Assembly (NCBI RefSeq): GCF_014196335.1
Contig: NZ_JACIDM010000003.1
Location: 124,001 to 188,000, forward strand
Origin: Brevundimonas lenta
GTDB lineage: Bacteria; Pseudomonadota; Alphaproteobacteria; Caulobacterales; Caulobacteraceae
Direction of reading: 5' to 3'
Length of the DNA stretch: 64,000 bases
In this document: positions 17,338 through 25,281 of the stretch, piece by piece
Numbering within the stretch: the first letter of the stretch is position 1
Layout: every line of letters begins with the position of its first letter
Notes under the pieces: model-generated
Database searches by the model: none
Told to the model about the DNA's origin: nothing
What the model saw: only the letters and a program-made list of their open reading frames with translations
Translations under genes and position numbers: made by a program

Positions 17338-18261
17338 ATGCGCTACCGTCCCTTCGGCAACGGCGGCCAGGCCGTCTCGGCCCTGACGATGAGCCTCGGC
17401 GCCCGCGACATCGCCGGCGGCCCCGAGGCCGGGCGTGAACTGATCTATTCGGCGCTGGAAGCCGGCATCAACTGCTACCGCCTGCAGTCTGCTGATCCCG
17501 TCCTGGCCGAGGTGCTGGGCGAGGCCCTGCGCCACGTCGACCGCAAACTGATCCAGGTCGCCCTGACCCTCGGCGCCGGCGACGGCCGCCGCGGCTCGGA
17601 CCGCGACTTCTCGGCCGACGGCATGACCTCGGCCATCGACCGCTGCCTGCAGGCCTCGGGCCTCGGCTGGTTCGACCTCGCCATCCTCGACGAGCCGCTG
17701 GATCACGAACTGCCCCAGTCGTCGCTGAACGCCCTCAAGGCCCTGCGCGCCACCCAGCGCATCCGGCTGCTGGGCATCTCGGGCGACGGCGAGGTCATGG
17801 ACACCTACGTCTCCACCGGCGCCTTCGACGTGCTGCTGACGCCGTACCATGTGAACTCGCAATGGCAGATCCGTTCCCGCCTGCGTGACGCGCGCGAGCG
17901 GGACATGGCCATCTTCGTTTACGGCTACTTCCCGGAAAGCCTCGACACGGTGAAGAAGGCCACCACCGTGCACGAGGAGAAGAAGGGCTTCTTCGGCTTC
18001 GGCAAGACAGGCGGTCGCTCCAGGAACGACCCCCTCGCCGGCGCCGGCACCTTCGCCTTCCTGCACCAGACCAACGCCTGGACCGCCGAGGCCATTTGCC
18101 TGGCCTACGCCCTGACCGATCCCGCGATCACCAGCGTGCTCATCGACGCGCCCGAGCTCGAACGGCTGAACACCCTGGCCCAGGTGCCGGACCGCGACAT
18201 GCCGCCGGGCCTCGCCGCCCAGATCGAAATGGCCCGCGTCGCCGGGGCCAAGGCCGCCTGA
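17338..18261 (+). CDS. Aldo/keto reductase-fold protein lacking the catalytic tetrad
   Basis: The 307 residues follow the AKR barrel (YRPFGNGGQAVSALTMSLGA, EAGINCYRLQ, ALRATQRIRLLGISG, AICLAYALTDPAITSVLI). The residues that carry out catalysis are changed: Asp to Arg48, Tyr to Asp53, the Lys position to Leu76/Thr77 and His to Asp118. The cofactor-binding C-terminal region is also weak. A reductase activity is therefore unlikely; it may be a scaffold or a binding protein. An insertion around residues 203-225 (HEEKKGFFGFGKTGGRSR) is unusual. It follows the BolA gene by 3 bases and is likely co-transcribed with it. Confidence 0.85.
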   Translation: MRYRPFGNGGQAVSALTMSLGARDIAGGPEAGRELIYSALEAGINCYRLQSADPVLAEVLGEALRHVDRKLIQVALTLGAGDGRRGSDRDFSADGMTSAIDRCLQASGLGWFDLAILDEPLDHELPQSSLNALKALRATQRIRLLGISGDGEVMDTYVSTGAFDVLLTPYHVNSQWQIRSRLRDARERDMAIFVYGYFPESLDTVKKATTVHEEKKGFFGFGKTGGRSRNDPLAGAGTFAFLHQTNAWTAEAICLAYALTDPAITSVLIDAPELERLNTLAQVPDRDMPPGLAAQIEMARVAGAKAA

Positions 18262-18262
18262 T

Positions 18263-19339
18263 CTATTTCTGGCGGGGGCTTTCCAGCCCTTCGTACGTCT
18301 TCACCAGTTCGCCGGACCGGCGCGCGACGATAGCACGCGCCAGTTCCTGCGCCGCGATCTTCACCTCGCCCTGGATGTCCGTGTCCTTGTCCAGCGCGTC
18401 ATGACTAGTGGCGTAGGGCTCCCAGTAGCCGATGTAGCGATCGATCTCGGCGTCCGGCCCCGCCGGCGTCATCTTCATGAACTTCAGCCAATCCGAGACC
18501 GAGCGCCGCACGTTTTCCGCCCCTTCGACGTCGCCGTGCACCACGACCGAGAACACCCGTCCTTCCAGGTGCCGCGGATAGGACCAGCCCTTCAGCTCTT
18601 CCGCCTTGGCCTTCTTCGCATCCTTGCCGTGGGTCAGGGTCGGGTCCGGGTTGCCGCCGTCGGCGCACACCATCCGGTCCATCATCAGCTTCATCGGCGA
18701 CGACACCTGGTACCAGTTCACCGGCGTCACCAGGAACACTCCGTGGGCCTCGACCCACATGGGATAGATGTCGTTCATCCAGTCGTGCACCTGCCCCAGC
18801 GAATAGTTCGGGTAGCAACTGCACGGCCAGTGACACAGCGCCGCCGCGGTCGAGAAGCAAGCCTTGCACGGATGGATCTCCCGCCCGAACTCCGACGCCA
18901 GCCGCGACAGGTCCAGCAGGGTCGTCTCCACCCCGGCCTTCTTCAGAGTCTTCTCGGCGATCTGCGCCAGCCGGTAGCTCTTCGACATTTCCCCCGGACA
19001 GGTGTGCTCGGATCTTGAGGAGCCGTTGATGATCAGCGCCCGCGGCGGTCCGTCGGCGTCGTTGAACCGCGCCTTGGCCTCGTCGATCATCGCCTTCGCG
19101 GCGATCCAGTCGACCGATAGCTCGTAGTCGGGGTCGGCGTAGCCCCGTCCCGCCTTGCGGGTCACCGGCGACTTCCGTCCCTCGCTGTAGGCGTCCCAGG
19201 CCACCGCCGTGATCAGGTCCAGTTCGGCCTGGAGCGGCTTGAACGCCGGATCGACGAACCGGCTCAGGTAGCGCGCCGTGAAATCCTCCCGGTTCAGCTC
19301 CGGCGAGGGCATCCCCTTGCGGGGCTCTGGCGTCTTCAT
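18263..19339 (-). CDS. NAD(P)H-dependent FMN reductase, flavodoxin-like fold
   Basis: The 358-residue cytoplasmic protein has about 95 N-terminal residues of unknown type, then a flavodoxin-like core: ALIINGSSRSEHTCPGEMSKS binds the flavin phosphate, FLVTPVNWYQVSSPMKLMMDR matches the NADPH-dependent FMN reductase loop. A Cys cluster (HPCKACFSTAAALCHWPCSC) around residues 166-185 is unusual for the fold and could bind metal or a cluster. The C-terminal 60 residues contain EVKIAAQELARAIVARR. It is convergent with the aldo/keto reductase gene (1 base apart) and divergent from grxD. Confidence 0.85.
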   Translation of the reverse strand: MKTPEPRKGMPSPELNREDFTARYLSRFVDPAFKPLQAELDLITAVAWDAYSEGRKSPVTRKAGRGYADPDYELSVDWIAAKAMIDEAKARFNDADGPPRALIINGSSRSEHTCPGEMSKSYRLAQIAEKTLKKAGVETTLLDLSRLASEFGREIHPCKACFSTAAALCHWPCSCYPNYSLGQVHDWMNDIYPMWVEAHGVFLVTPVNWYQVSSPMKLMMDRMVCADGGNPDPTLTHGKDAKKAKAEELKGWSYPRHLEGRVFSVVVHGDVEGAENVRRSVSDWLKFMKMTPAGPDAEIDRYIGYWEPYATSHDALDKDTDIQGEVKIAAQELARAIVARRSGELVKTYEGLESPRQK

Positions 19340-19477
19340 GGCGGTCTCCGGCGGGCTCGATACCCGTCCGGAAACGCCACGCTTCCTGGGGTGTTCCGGT
19401 CCCGGCGCGACGACGGGCGCCCTTGACCCCTGCCCCTTCGAACCCTAGCTGACGGCCTTCACTGAAAGGCCCTTCCT

Positions 19478-19834
19478 GTGACCGATCAAGCAGTCGCCGA
19501 CCCCCTCCACGCCTTCATCGCCGACACCGTCGCGCAGCACGACGTCGTGCTGTTCATGAAGGGCACTCCGGACGCGCCGCGTTGCGGCTTCTCCTCGCTG
19601 GCGGTGCAGATTCTCGATCACATCGGCGCGTCGTTCGTCGGCGTCGACGTGCTGCAGGACGAAGCCCTGCGCGAAGGCATCAAGGCCTACACGGACTGGC
19701 CGACCATCCCGCAGCTGTATGTGAAGGGCGAGTTCGTCGGCGGCTCCGACATCGTCCGCGAGATGTTCAACGCCGGCGAACTGCAGACCCTGATGGCCGA
19801 CAAGGGCGTGCCGCTCGGCGAAGTCGAGGCCTGA
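19478..19834 (+). CDS. grxD: Monothiol glutaredoxin Grx4 type
   Basis: The 118-residue protein carries the CGFS active site (APRCGFSSLAVQIL) and WPTIPQLYVKGEFVGGSDI, the glutathione-binding and cis-Pro region. Grx4-type glutaredoxins hold a [2Fe-2S] cluster with glutathione and deliver it, often with BolA. The start is a GTG at 19478, and no upstream ATG fits. Its TGA shares one base with the ATG of the thioesterase gene (TGATG), so the two are coupled. Confidence 0.95.
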   Translation: MTDQAVADPLHAFIADTVAQHDVVLFMKGTPDAPRCGFSSLAVQILDHIGASFVGVDVLQDEALREGIKAYTDWPTIPQLYVKGEFVGGSDIVREMFNAGELQTLMADKGVPLGEVEA

Positions 19835-20274
19835 TGGCCCGGGCGCAGCTCCAGCCGCGCGAGGACCGCGAGATCTACGAGGTGCCCCTCGAGGTCCGTC
19901 CCGAGCACATCGACGACAACGGCCACGTCAACAACGTGGTCTATGTCGGCTGGCTGCAGGACGCGGGCACCGCCCACTGGAACGCCCGCTTCGACACCGA
20001 CACCCGCTCGAAATGGTCCTGGGTCGGCGTCCGGCACGAGATCGACTATTTCCGCCCCCTCATGCCCGACGCGACGGGCGTGAAGGCCCGCACCTGGGTG
20101 GGCGAGCCCCAGGGCCCGCGGTTCAACCGCTACGTCCGCATCGAGGACGCCGAGGGCCGCCTGTGCGCCCAGGGCGTGACCGAATGGGTGCTGGTCGACG
20201 CCGCGACCATGCGCCCCCATCGCATCCCCGCCACCATGCTGCCTGTGTTTGAGGCCCCTCAGGGTAATCCCTGA
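19834..20274 (+). CDS. Acyl-CoA thioesterase, hot-dog fold (4-hydroxybenzoyl-CoA thioesterase type)
   Basis: The 146-residue protein has the hot-dog fold with EVRPEHIDDNGHVNNVVYVGWLQDAGTAH-like order: the motif HIDDNGHVNNVVYVGWLQD contains the conserved Asp of the 4HBT/YbgC family. VRHEIDYFRPLMPDATGV is the following helix-strand. Substrates are unspecified acyl-CoA thioesters. It is translationally coupled to grxD. Confidence 0.9.
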   Translation: MARAQLQPREDREIYEVPLEVRPEHIDDNGHVNNVVYVGWLQDAGTAHWNARFDTDTRSKWSWVGVRHEIDYFRPLMPDATGVKARTWVGEPQGPRFNRYVRIEDAEGRLCAQGVTEWVLVDAATMRPHRIPATMLPVFEAPQGNP

Positions 20275-20351
20275 TCCTTTCGGCGCTGCAGTAGTGCTAA
20301 GGCTACGTCTGTCGTAACGGTGAATTTCGTGTGGTCCTCAGGAGGGGTCAC

Positions 20352-21038
20352 GTGGTTTCCAGTGACGCATGGACCGCCGTTGCAGCCTGGGTGGCTTGCA
20401 TCTTTACGGCCACGGTAGCCGGTCCGGATCTGATCGACCGGATGCAGGGCTCGCGGATCGACGTCACCCACCCGCGCCAGTTCCTCGCCTACCGGGACGG
20501 CGAGGGCGAAAACTCGATCATGCTGATCGCGTTCGATCCGACCATCCTGAACCAGTCGCGGTTTCCCGACACCACCACCAGCATCCTCCTGCGCATCGGC
20601 GGTCCCCAGGCCGGTCGCGAGGCGGCCTTCCGCGCCGAGTCCGTCATCCAGCCGATCTTCTGGACCGCGGACGACGAGGCCGTGGAGTGTCCGCCCATGA
20701 CCCGGTGCATCAAGAAGCGGCAAATGACCATCGGCGAGGAGCGCGCCGATGTCGTCAACGTCTCCGCCGGAACGGCGCGTTCGCTCTACATCAGCTTCCC
20801 GCTGACAGCCGACAACTGCCAGGGCCCCGACGAAGTCTGCACCAGGTTTCGCGATTTCGACGGCGCGGTGGAGGTGCTCGCAGCCAATCCGGCGATCGCC
20901 TTCACCATCGACCTGACCATGGCTGACGACGGTCTGAAATCCGTGTCCTGCGTCCTTTCGGCGGAGGCGAAACGCGGATGGTCCCAACTTCTGGACAGAG
21001 TAGGAGAAAAAGGATGGGCAATCGGAAACTGCGCGTAG
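20352..21038 (+). CDS. Hypothetical protein with N-terminal hydrophobic segment
   Basis: The 228 residues begin MVSSDAWTAVAAWVACIFTATVAG, a signal-anchor-like segment. The remaining periplasmic part has seven Cys, including CPPMTRCIKK and DNCQGPDEVCTRF, which could form disulfides. I recognise no family. The GTG at 20352 was chosen over the GTG at 20331 because GGAGGGG (20341-20347) is spaced correctly for it. The last 25 bases overlap the small lipoprotein gene that follows. Confidence 0.6.
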   Translation: MVSSDAWTAVAAWVACIFTATVAGPDLIDRMQGSRIDVTHPRQFLAYRDGEGENSIMLIAFDPTILNQSRFPDTTTSILLRIGGPQAGREAAFRAESVIQPIFWTADDEAVECPPMTRCIKKRQMTIGEERADVVNVSAGTARSLYISFPLTADNCQGPDEVCTRFRDFDGAVEVLAANPAIAFTIDLTMADDGLKSVSCVLSAEAKRGWSQLLDRVGEKGWAIGNCA

Positions 21039-21169
21039 GCACGAGCTACACGCTCGTCGCCGCCCTCGCAGCAATCACACTCGGATCGTTCGTCGCCTCG
21101 TGCGGCGAGCGTGGCAGGGACCTGCCGGTCTGCCCGGGCGACCCCCGGTGCGAGACCAAGAAGCGCTGA
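21014..21169 (+). CDS. Small lipoprotein-like protein of 51 residues
   Basis: The reading frame starts MGNRKLRVGTSY, continues with a hydrophobic stretch (TLVAALAAITLGSFVASCG) and ends in a short charged Cys-containing tail (CPGDPRCETKKR). It could be a lipoprotein with Cys at SFVASC. AGGAG at 21002-21006 lies upstream at a suitable distance. It overlaps the end of the preceding gene by 25 bases, so coupling is plausible. No function can be suggested. Confidence 0.5.
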   Translation: MGNRKLRVGTSYTLVAALAAITLGSFVASCGERGRDLPVCPGDPRCETKKR

Positions 21170-21230
21170 CAGAACGTCAGGCGCATGATCGGGGCAGGCC
21201 GGCGCAGACGCGCGACCTGCCTCCGCCATT

Positions 21231-21617
21231 CTACAGTTTCAGCGGATTCATCAGCCGCGCCTGAGCGCCCGACTCCAGCCCGAGATCGGACAGGGTCCAG
21301 CTGACCTCGACGCCCTCCGCGACGATCGCCCGGCACATGTCGACGTCGGTGCGGCGCAGCGCGACCTCGGTCACGCCGTCCGAAGCCGGCGTCACATCGA
21401 CCGCGAAATCCGTCACGTCGGTGCACCCGTTTGATTCCACGCGCACGACCAGGCGATCGCCCTCGATCCGGGCCGACCGCACGGTCTCCAGCGTCGGCGC
21501 GGCGGCCGTGTCGCTGACGCGGACGATGACGTCCTTCTCGCCGCCGTCATCCGCATAGATGACGCATCCGGCGAGCAGCGGCGCGGCGAGCGCCGCGACG
21601 ATCAGCGCCCGGATCAT
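21231..21617 (-). CDS. Lipoprotein, SNGCT family paralogue 1
   Basis: This 128-residue lipoprotein has a lipobox LLAGC (Cys18). The mature part shares a block with the 129-residue protein at 21849-22238: SNGCT, then TEVALRR (paralogue: VITLRR), a Cys, EGVE, a Trp, LGLESGA and NP near the end. I recognise no family. The common motifs SNGCT and LGLESGA with two Cys suggest a disulfide-containing periplasmic domain. Its ATG overlaps the stop of the small lipoprotein gene upstream (ATGA). Confidence 0.75.
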   Translation of the reverse strand: MIRALIVAALAAPLLAGCVIYADDGGEKDVIVRVSDTAAAPTLETVRSARIEGDRLVVRVESNGCTDVTDFAVDVTPASDGVTEVALRRTDVDMCRAIVAEGVEVSWTLSDLGLESGAQARLMNPLKL

Positions 21618-21736
21618 TCGCCCGCCTCTGCCGGCGCCTGATGGATGACGCGCGTGGTCGGCTTGTCGGTGGCGATGATGATGCAGCCGCTCAGCAGCGG
21701 GGCGACGACGGCGATGACGATGGCGAGACGCAGCAT
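21614..21736 (-). CDS. 40-residue lipoprotein, coupled to paralogue 1
   Basis: The frame starts at an ATG at 21736, reads MLRLAIVIAVVAPLLSGCII and ends in a short charged tail (DKPTTRVIHQAPAEAGE) before a TGA that overlaps the next gene's ATG by 4 bases. The lipobox LLSGC puts Cys18 as the acylated residue, so the mature lipoprotein would have only 23 residues. A Shine-Dalgarno-like GGAGCGTCCCCCC lies upstream. The tight coupling and lipobox make it likely to be real despite its size. Confidence 0.7.
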   Translation of the reverse strand: MLRLAIVIAVVAPLLSGCIIIATDKPTTRVIHQAPAEAGE

Positions 21737-21848
21737 GGGGGGACGCTCCTGGGGGGTCGAATTGCTCGCTTCGTTATTCGAAGCTTGGCCTTATCTGCCG
21801 TCTGCACGACTGAATGGCACGTGAACAATCGGACAGCCTGGCGAGGCC

Positions 21849-22238
21849 TCAGGTCTGCGGCATCTGGTAGGGGTTCTCGACCGAGACCCGCGCGCCGGAT
21901 TCGAGACCCAGCTCCTGGAACGACCAGCGCATCTCGACCCCCTCGGGCCGCACGTCGCTGCAGCGGTCTTCCTTGATCCGGCGCAGGGTGATCACCGACG
22001 CATCGCCGGCGCGGCGCACGACCGGCGTCAGATCCGCCTTTTCCGTGCAGCCGTTCGAGCTGACCCAGAACACGGCCTGGTCCTGACCGATGGCGGCGGC
22101 GTGGATCGGCTCCAGCAGCCCGGGCATGTCGCTCGCGGCGGCGACCTCCGGTTGCGGATTGAACTGGTCCAGCATCGCGCACGCCGACACCAGCGGCGTA
22201 AGGGTCAGCACGGCGGCGACCACGACAAACGATTTCAT
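21849..22238 (-). CDS. Lipoprotein, SNGCT family paralogue 2
   Basis: This 129-residue protein begins MKSFVVVAAVLTLTPLVSAC (lipobox VSAC, Cys20). The mature region shares with paralogue 1 the motifs SNGCT, TLRR, Cys, RPEGVEMRWSFQ, LGLESGARVSV and NPY. The start at 22238 was chosen for the lipoprotein signal; upstream in-frame ATGs add polar residues. It lies 112 bases upstream of the 40-residue lipoprotein gene on the same strand, so all three may be one operon. The function is unknown. Confidence 0.75.
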   Translation of the reverse strand: MKSFVVVAAVLTLTPLVSACAMLDQFNPQPEVAAASDMPGLLEPIHAAAIGQDQAVFWVSSNGCTEKADLTPVVRRAGDASVITLRRIKEDRCSDVRPEGVEMRWSFQELGLESGARVSVENPYQMPQT

Positions 22239-22322
22239 CCCGGCCTCCCGCGCCTGGAATCCTGAACCCGAAGAGTGTGCGCCTGTTCGCTCATGAAAGG
22301 AACCGGCGTTCGCCCGCGTGGA

Positions 22323-22357
22323 AAGCAAAAGGGCCCCCGATTTCGCGGAGGCCCTTT
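22323..22357 (-). terminator. Intrinsic terminator of rpsD
   Basis: On the minus strand AAAGGGCC (22357-22350) pairs with GGCCCTTT (22335-22328) around a GC-rich loop, followed by a short T-rich stretch (TTTTGCTTT). It lies 27 bases beyond the rpsD stop codon, in the right place and direction. Confidence 0.75.
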
Positions 22358-22383
22358 CACATTCTGTATCGCGAAGGTGTCGA

Positions 22384-23001
22384 TTACGACGAGTAGTATT
22401 CGACGACCAGGTTCGGTTCCATCTTCACCGGGAACGGCACGTCGGCCAGTTCCGGGACGCGGACGTAGCGAACCGAGAAACCGCGATCACCCAGTTCCAG
22501 GTAATCCGGCACGTCACGCTCCGACGACTGCTGGGCTTCGAGCACCAGCGCCATGTTGCGCGACTTTTCCTTGACCTCGATGACCTGGCCCGGCTTCACG
22601 CGGTACGAACCGATGTCGACCTTCTTGCCGTCGACGGTCACGTGGCCGTGGCTGACGAACTGGCGAGCGGCCCAGACGGTCGGGACGAACTTGGCGCGGT
22701 AGACGATCGCGTCCAGGCGCGATTCCAGCAGACCGATCAGGTTTTCCGAGCTGTTGCCCTTGCGACGCGAGGCTTCGTCGTAGGTGGCGGCGAATTGCTT
22801 CTCGGTGATGTTGCCGTAGTAGCCCTTCAGCTTCTGCTTGGCCTTCAGCTGCAGGCCGAAGTCCGAGACTTTCGACTTGCGGCGCTGACCGTGCTGGCCG
22901 GGGCCGTACGAACGCTTGTTCACCGGGGACTTCGAACGGCCCCACAGGTTTTCACCCATGACCCGATCGAGTTTGTACTTGGCGCTATGGCGCTTGGACA
23001 T
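22384..23001 (-). CDS. rpsD: Small ribosomal subunit protein S4
   Basis: S4 is the 16S rRNA-binding primary assembly protein of the small subunit. The 205 residues match S4 exactly in layout: [39 protein letters not shown], the S4 RNA-binding domain [36 protein letters not shown], and the end LVVEYYSS. It stands alone here, outside the main ribosomal operons, as is common in alphaproteobacteria. A terminator follows and a promoter-like pair lies about 130 bases upstream. Confidence 0.98.
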   Translation of the reverse strand: MSKRHSAKYKLDRVMGENLWGRSKSPVNKRSYGPGQHGQRRKSKVSDFGLQLKAKQKLKGYYGNITEKQFAATYDEASRRKGNSSENLIGLLESRLDAIVYRAKFVPTVWAARQFVSHGHVTVDGKKVDIGSYRVKPGQVIEVKEKSRNMALVLEAQQSSERDVPDYLELGDRGFSVRYVRVPELADVPFPVKMEPNLVVEYYSS

Positions 23002-23125
23002 AAGTCACTCTCTATGCTGATGCGGCCCGGTCCCTCCCCAACTGGAGAGACGATCCCAACGGCGGTCCACGCATCGTCCGTCATAAATCAGGCGCCGGAC
23101 CGGGGTCGGGCGCATGAAGGCGCGG

Positions 23126-23154
23126 CTTATGAGGGCCGAAGCCTCCTGAGTCAA
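23126..23154 (-). promoter_or_regulatory. Candidate rpsD promoter
   Basis: On the minus strand TTGACT (23154-23149) and CATAAG (23131-23126) are separated by 17 bases, a sigma70-like arrangement upstream of rpsD. The -10 match is modest and the -35 overlaps the end of the upstream MBL gene. Confidence 0.35.
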
Positions 23155-24086
23155 GGCTGGGCGGGCGTTTCGGGAACCCAGATGAAGCCGTCGTCCCGGC
23201 GCTGGAACCGGCCGAGGCCCGGGAAGGGGAAGTGCACGCCGTAGATCAGCAGATTCCGCGACGCCCCGCGCTCCAGCAGCGCCTGTCGTGTCGCGACGGC
23301 CGCGGCGTTGTCGTCGTCCCAGACGTTTGTCCAGTCGGGCCGCTGAACCGAGATGATCGAGCTGTGCAGCGCATCGCCGATGTACAGCAGCCTGGCGTCG
23401 CCGGAGGTGATCTCATAGCCGGTGTGCCCCGGCGTGTGCCCGTCCAGCGAAACCGCCCGGATGCTGGGCGTCACCTGCGCGCCCGGGGCGAACGGCCGGA
23501 CTCTCGGCGTGAGGGCGCGCACCATGTCCGCCTGCGGGGCGTAGGCCTGCATGGCGGTCCATTCCGGAATGCTGACGTGGATCACGGCGTTGGGGAAGGC
23601 CAGCGCCCCGTTCGCCATCAGCCCACCGACATGGTCGCCGTGCGCATGCGAAATCAGGATGTCCGTCACCTGCGCAGGATCGACGCCCGCGGTCCGCAGC
23701 GACGCCTGCAGCTTGTTCTGCGTCCCCATCTGCCCGCCCGCGCCGGTGTCGATCAGCACCACGCGATCGCCATCCCGCACCAGCAGGGGCTGAACCGACA
23801 GATGAATCTTGCCGTCGGCCGCGTCCACCGCTCCGGCCAAGGCCGCGACCTCTTCCGTGTTGCTCCACGGGCTGGCTTTTCCGTCGTTCGGCATAACGAT
23901 GTCCCCGTCCTTCAGCGCCACGGCCTCAAGCTGGCCAATGCGGAAGGCATGGACATCCGGATTGGCCGCCACGGCGGGCGCCGGCGCAGGCGCAGACGTT
24001 TCCGCCTTCTGCGCCGGCTCGGAACAGCCGGCCAGGACGGCGGCCAGCATCAGGCCGGCGGCGGCGAGGCGGGGATACAGGGTCAT
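23151..24086 (-). CDS. MBL-fold metallo-hydrolase, lipoprotein
   Basis: The 311-residue protein has a lipobox LAGC (Cys21), so it is a membrane-anchored periplasmic enzyme. The metallo-beta-lactamase fold is shown by HAHGDH, then GHTPGHTGYEI and IGDALHSS, which with the first motif supply the two-zinc site; VLIDTGAGGQMG precedes them. The overall order resembles AHL-lactonase-like and related MBL hydrolases. The substrate is unknown. It is on the same strand as rpsD but upstream and independent of it. Confidence 0.87.
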   Translation of the reverse strand: MTLYPRLAAAGLMLAAVLAGCSEPAQKAETSAPAPAPAVAANPDVHAFRIGQLEAVALKDGDIVMPNDGKASPWSNTEEVAALAGAVDAADGKIHLSVQPLLVRDGDRVVLIDTGAGGQMGTQNKLQASLRTAGVDPAQVTDILISHAHGDHVGGLMANGALAFPNAVIHVSIPEWTAMQAYAPQADMVRALTPRVRPFAPGAQVTPSIRAVSLDGHTPGHTGYEITSGDARLLYIGDALHSSIISVQRPDWTNVWDDDNAAAVATRQALLERGASRNLLIYGVHFPFPGLGRFQRRDDGFIWVPETPAQP

Positions 24087-24185
24087 ACGGCGCTTCCCTC
24101 GAACGATATGGTCAAGCTCATCTGGGGCGCGCCGGGCGGCCGCGCCAGACCGCCGGACAGGAACGCCCGGCGGTCACGGTTCGGC

Positions 24186-24797
24186 TCAGGTGGCGGCGGC
24201 GAACAGTTCGTTGGCCTTGTTCCAGTTCACCACCGACCAGAAGGCCTTCAGATAGTCGGCCCGGCGGTTCTGGTACTTCAGATAATAGGCGTGCTCCCAC
24301 ACGTCGGCGCCCAGCACGACCGCGCCCTTCTCGTCCGCGACATCCATCAGCGGATTGTCCTGGTTCGGCGTCGAGGTGATCTTCAGCTTGCCGTCCTGCA
24401 CGATCAGCCAGGCCCAGCCCGAGCCGAACTGCCCGGCGCCGGCGGCGTTGAAGTCATCCTTGAACTTGTCCAGCCCACCCAGGTCGCGGTCGATCGCAGC
24501 GGCCAGCCCGGCCGACGGCTCGCCCGTCTGACCGGCGGGCGCCATCAGCTCCCAGAACAGGCTGTGGTTCCAGTGACCGCCGCCGTTGTTGCGCACCGCC
24601 TTCGGCAGCTTCGACATGCCCTTGAACATCTCCTCCAGCGACTTGCCCTGCAGGCTGCTGTCGCCGTCCACGGCCTTGTTCAGGTTGTCGACGTAGGTCT
24701 GGTGATGCTTGTCGTGGTGGAAGGTCATCGTCTCCTTGTCGATGGCCGGCTCCAGCGCGTCATAGGCGTACGGGAGGGGCGGAAGCGTGAAGGCCAT
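24186..24797 (-). CDS. sodB: Superoxide dismutase (Fe/Mn type)
   Basis: The enzyme converts superoxide to oxygen and hydrogen peroxide. The 203 residues have both domains: [17 protein letters not shown] carries the first metal His, [13 protein letters not shown] the second, and [15 protein letters not shown] the Asp and third His. [13 protein letters not shown] is the Fe/Mn signature; the Gln in that stretch and overall similarity favour the iron form. The ATG at 24797 gives the standard N-terminus [16 protein letters not shown]. There is no signal peptide, so the enzyme is cytoplasmic. Confidence 0.96.
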   Translation of the reverse strand: MAFTLPPLPYAYDALEPAIDKETMTFHHDKHHQTYVDNLNKAVDGDSSLQGKSLEEMFKGMSKLPKAVRNNGGGHWNHSLFWELMAPAGQTGEPSAGLAAAIDRDLGGLDKFKDDFNAAGAGQFGSGWAWLIVQDGKLKITSTPNQDNPLMDVADEKGAVVLGADVWEHAYYLKYQNRRADYLKAFWSVVNWNKANELFAAAT

Positions 24798-24954
24798 GGG
24801 GAGGTTCCTTTCGACGGGTTGAGACTGGTCCGCATGTAGGCGCCCGAGGGCTGCGCCCAAGCTTTCGGCGCCGGAATTCGTCAGTCAGGTTCGAACGCTT
24901 GTCCCCCGTCGAAGGCTGCATACGATCAAACCGCAAAGCTTCGCGGAGGGGCGA

Positions 24955-25281
24955 ATGGCGGACTGGAGAAAACTCGGCGCGATCCTGTGCGCCGGCGCGA
25001 CCCTGGGCGGCTGCACCAGCGACCCGGCCTTCTGGGACAACGTCGCCTACGGCATGGACGTCCTGTCGGAGGAGCTGGCCAACCAGCCGGTATGCAACTG
25101 GTACACCGACGCCTACGGCGTCGTCCGCCAGCATTGCGAGCCGGCCTACATGGCCAACCAGCCCGTCTATGTGGATCCCGGCCACCACTACCGCGACGAC
25201 GACCGCCGCCGCGACCGGCGCGAAGACCGCCGTCGGGATCGTGACCGCGACCGGGACGGCCGCAAGGATCGCAAGAACTAG
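24955..25281 (+). CDS. Lipoprotein-like protein with Arg/Asp-rich tail
   Basis: The 108-residue protein begins MADWRKLGAILCAGATLGGC, a probable lipoprotein signal. The middle has paired Cys (PVCNWYTDAYGVVRQHCEPAY), and the last 30 residues are almost only Arg and Asp (DDDRRRDRREDRRRDRDRD). Such tails are charged, disordered and low in complexity. No function can be given. The stop overlaps the end of the convergent DUF4350-like gene. Confidence 0.65.
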   Translation: MADWRKLGAILCAGATLGGCTSDPAFWDNVAYGMDVLSEELANQPVCNWYTDAYGVVRQHCEPAYMANQPVYVDPGHHYRDDDRRRDRREDRRRDRDRDRDGRKDRKN

